Assembly: GCA_022605955.1 (NCBI GenBank)
Contig: JAKCOZ010000040.1
Coordinates: forward strand, 2,046,001 to 2,110,000
DNA length: 64,000 bases
Source: Rallus limicola
Taxonomy: Eukaryota; Chordata; Aves; Gruiformes; Rallidae
Reading direction: 5' to 3'
Below are positions 63,300-64,000 of this stretch, one piece after another. Under the pieces are notes generated by a model. It was not told where the DNA came from. It made no database searches and saw nothing but the letters and a program-made list of their open reading frames with translations. The translations under genes and the position numbers were made by a program. The first letter of the stretch is position 1; each line of letters begins with the position of its first letter.

Positions 63300-64000
63300 C
63301 CCAGCTCACGTCTCTGTGTCATCCTTTCCCATGCAGATGCTCTCCCAAGGTGCCCTGGCAGAGACATGTTGCCCTGGGTGGATATGCTGCCCAGCTCTGT
63401 CCTGCAGCTGCTGAGCAGTTCCTGTTCCTTGGCTGCAAGTTTCTGGGCAGCCTTTGCTGCTGGTCACCACATTGCTTTGGAGAGCTCCGGGACAGGCCCC
63501 TGAGACACTCAGCCCATAGCTGCTGCCTCCCTTGCTGCTGCCCTGAGCCTCTCCCTGCCTCCCTGTCTTTAGAAACCTTCCCAGGAAGGCCTGGGCACAG
63601 GCAGGGAAGGAGCAGGGCAAGGAGGAAAGGCACTGCCTGTGGGCTGAGTGGCGTGGTGACCCCAAACAGAACCAAACACCCACTGCTCCTTCTCACTGGC
63701 TCTGCCGCCCCAGTGGCATGGGGGAGAATCAGAAGAGCAGGCCAGCAAACAAATAGCTCCTGCAAAAGCATGACAGTCTGCCAACACTTTGATTTCTGAG
63801 GGTGATGTTAGATGGCATGGAATAGTCCTTTGGTCAACCCAGACTACTGCCCTGACCGTGTCCCCTCTGGGCAGCTGGCCCAGCCCTGGTCTCCACTGCA
63901 GGGGCTTCAGCAGGAGAAAGAGCAGTGGCAGCCAGGGCAAGGGGCATTGCTGCCAATCCTCCCCTGTCTGTTCCTCTCCCTTCTTGTCCACTTCCCAGGA
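63300..64000. other. 3' flank of gene 20, no gene recognised
   Basis: Inverted copy of 54232-54930. The reading frames of 125-150 codons in this flank exist in both copies on opposite strands and overlap one another. They lack start, splice or domain support. Confidence 0.5.

Larger units (their letters stand above)
61165..64000. repeat. Inverted-repeat arm with gene 20, cut by window end
   Basis: Mirror of the gene 17 region. The match still holds at base 64000, so the arm continues to the right of the window. Confidence 0.9.

Noticed and set aside
1..64000. CRISPR arrays, operons, tRNA or rRNA genes
   Set aside because: None seen. The organisation is that of vertebrate chromosomal DNA, and the direct repeats are microsatellites, keratin duplicons or transposon remnants.

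Overview
This 64 kb window is vertebrate nuclear DNA from a bird. It holds a dense array of feather-type beta-keratin (corneous beta-protein) genes. The signs are short intronless coding exons with the family core ([10 protein letters not shown]...[10 protein letters not shown]), a noncoding first exon and small 5'UTR intron, TATA boxes, vertebrate poly(A) signals, CR1 LINEs with their RT-domain remnants, and ERVL-like LTRs of the kind common in birds. A galliform is my best guess from the repeat types, but the species is not provable from this sequence. I find 20 apparently intact keratin genes, one 3'UTR relic of a lost keratin gene, and no other credible protein-coding or RNA gene.

The genes fall into four subfamilies that occupy separate blocks. 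Type A (genes 1, 3, 4, 6, 8; 129-130 aa) has a long Cys-Pro-Gln-rich N-terminal expansion (24-26 Cys). Type B (genes 2, 5, 7; 106 aa, 16 Cys) is interleaved with A from 0 to 19.8 kb. Type C (genes 9, 10, 12, 13, 14; 102 aa, 14 Cys, five identical proteins, plus the divergent gene 11) lies from 21 to 47.5 kb. Type D (genes 15-20; 106 aa, 10 Cys, Gly/Ser/Phe/Leu-rich tail) is the classical feather-keratin form and lies from 48.9 kb to the window end. All should be cross-linked structural proteins of cornifying feather cells. The subfamilies differ mainly in cysteine content at the two ends.

The layout is a mosaic of near-identical direct and inverted duplications. In block A/B a 6.1 kb unit (443-6572) is repeated at 9211-15353, and a 4 kb piece is repeated inverted at 15830-19818. 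Each A gene is also mirrored by another A gene. Block C contains direct copies (genes 9, 10), inverted copies (12, 13) and a further forward copy (14), separated by CR1 and LTR insertions. Block D is three divergent pairs (15/16, 17/18, 19/20) related by inverted repeats, one arm of which runs off the right edge. Coding exons are far more alike than the flanking 3'UTRs, and gene 18 joins a 5' half of one D subtype to a 3' half of the other. Both point to gene conversion or exchange between copies.

All 20 promoters share the same plan: a CCTGRGGCAGTGCAGG-like block a few bases upstream of TATAAAAG, an exon 1 of roughly 40 nt ending at GTGAGT, an intron of 139-388 nt, and an exon 2 whose ATG lies about 21 nt from the acceptor. 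Two further upstream blocks are recognisable across subfamilies. Between the genes there are CR1 fragments, ERVL-like LTR pieces, pentanucleotide microsatellites and unremarkable spacer.
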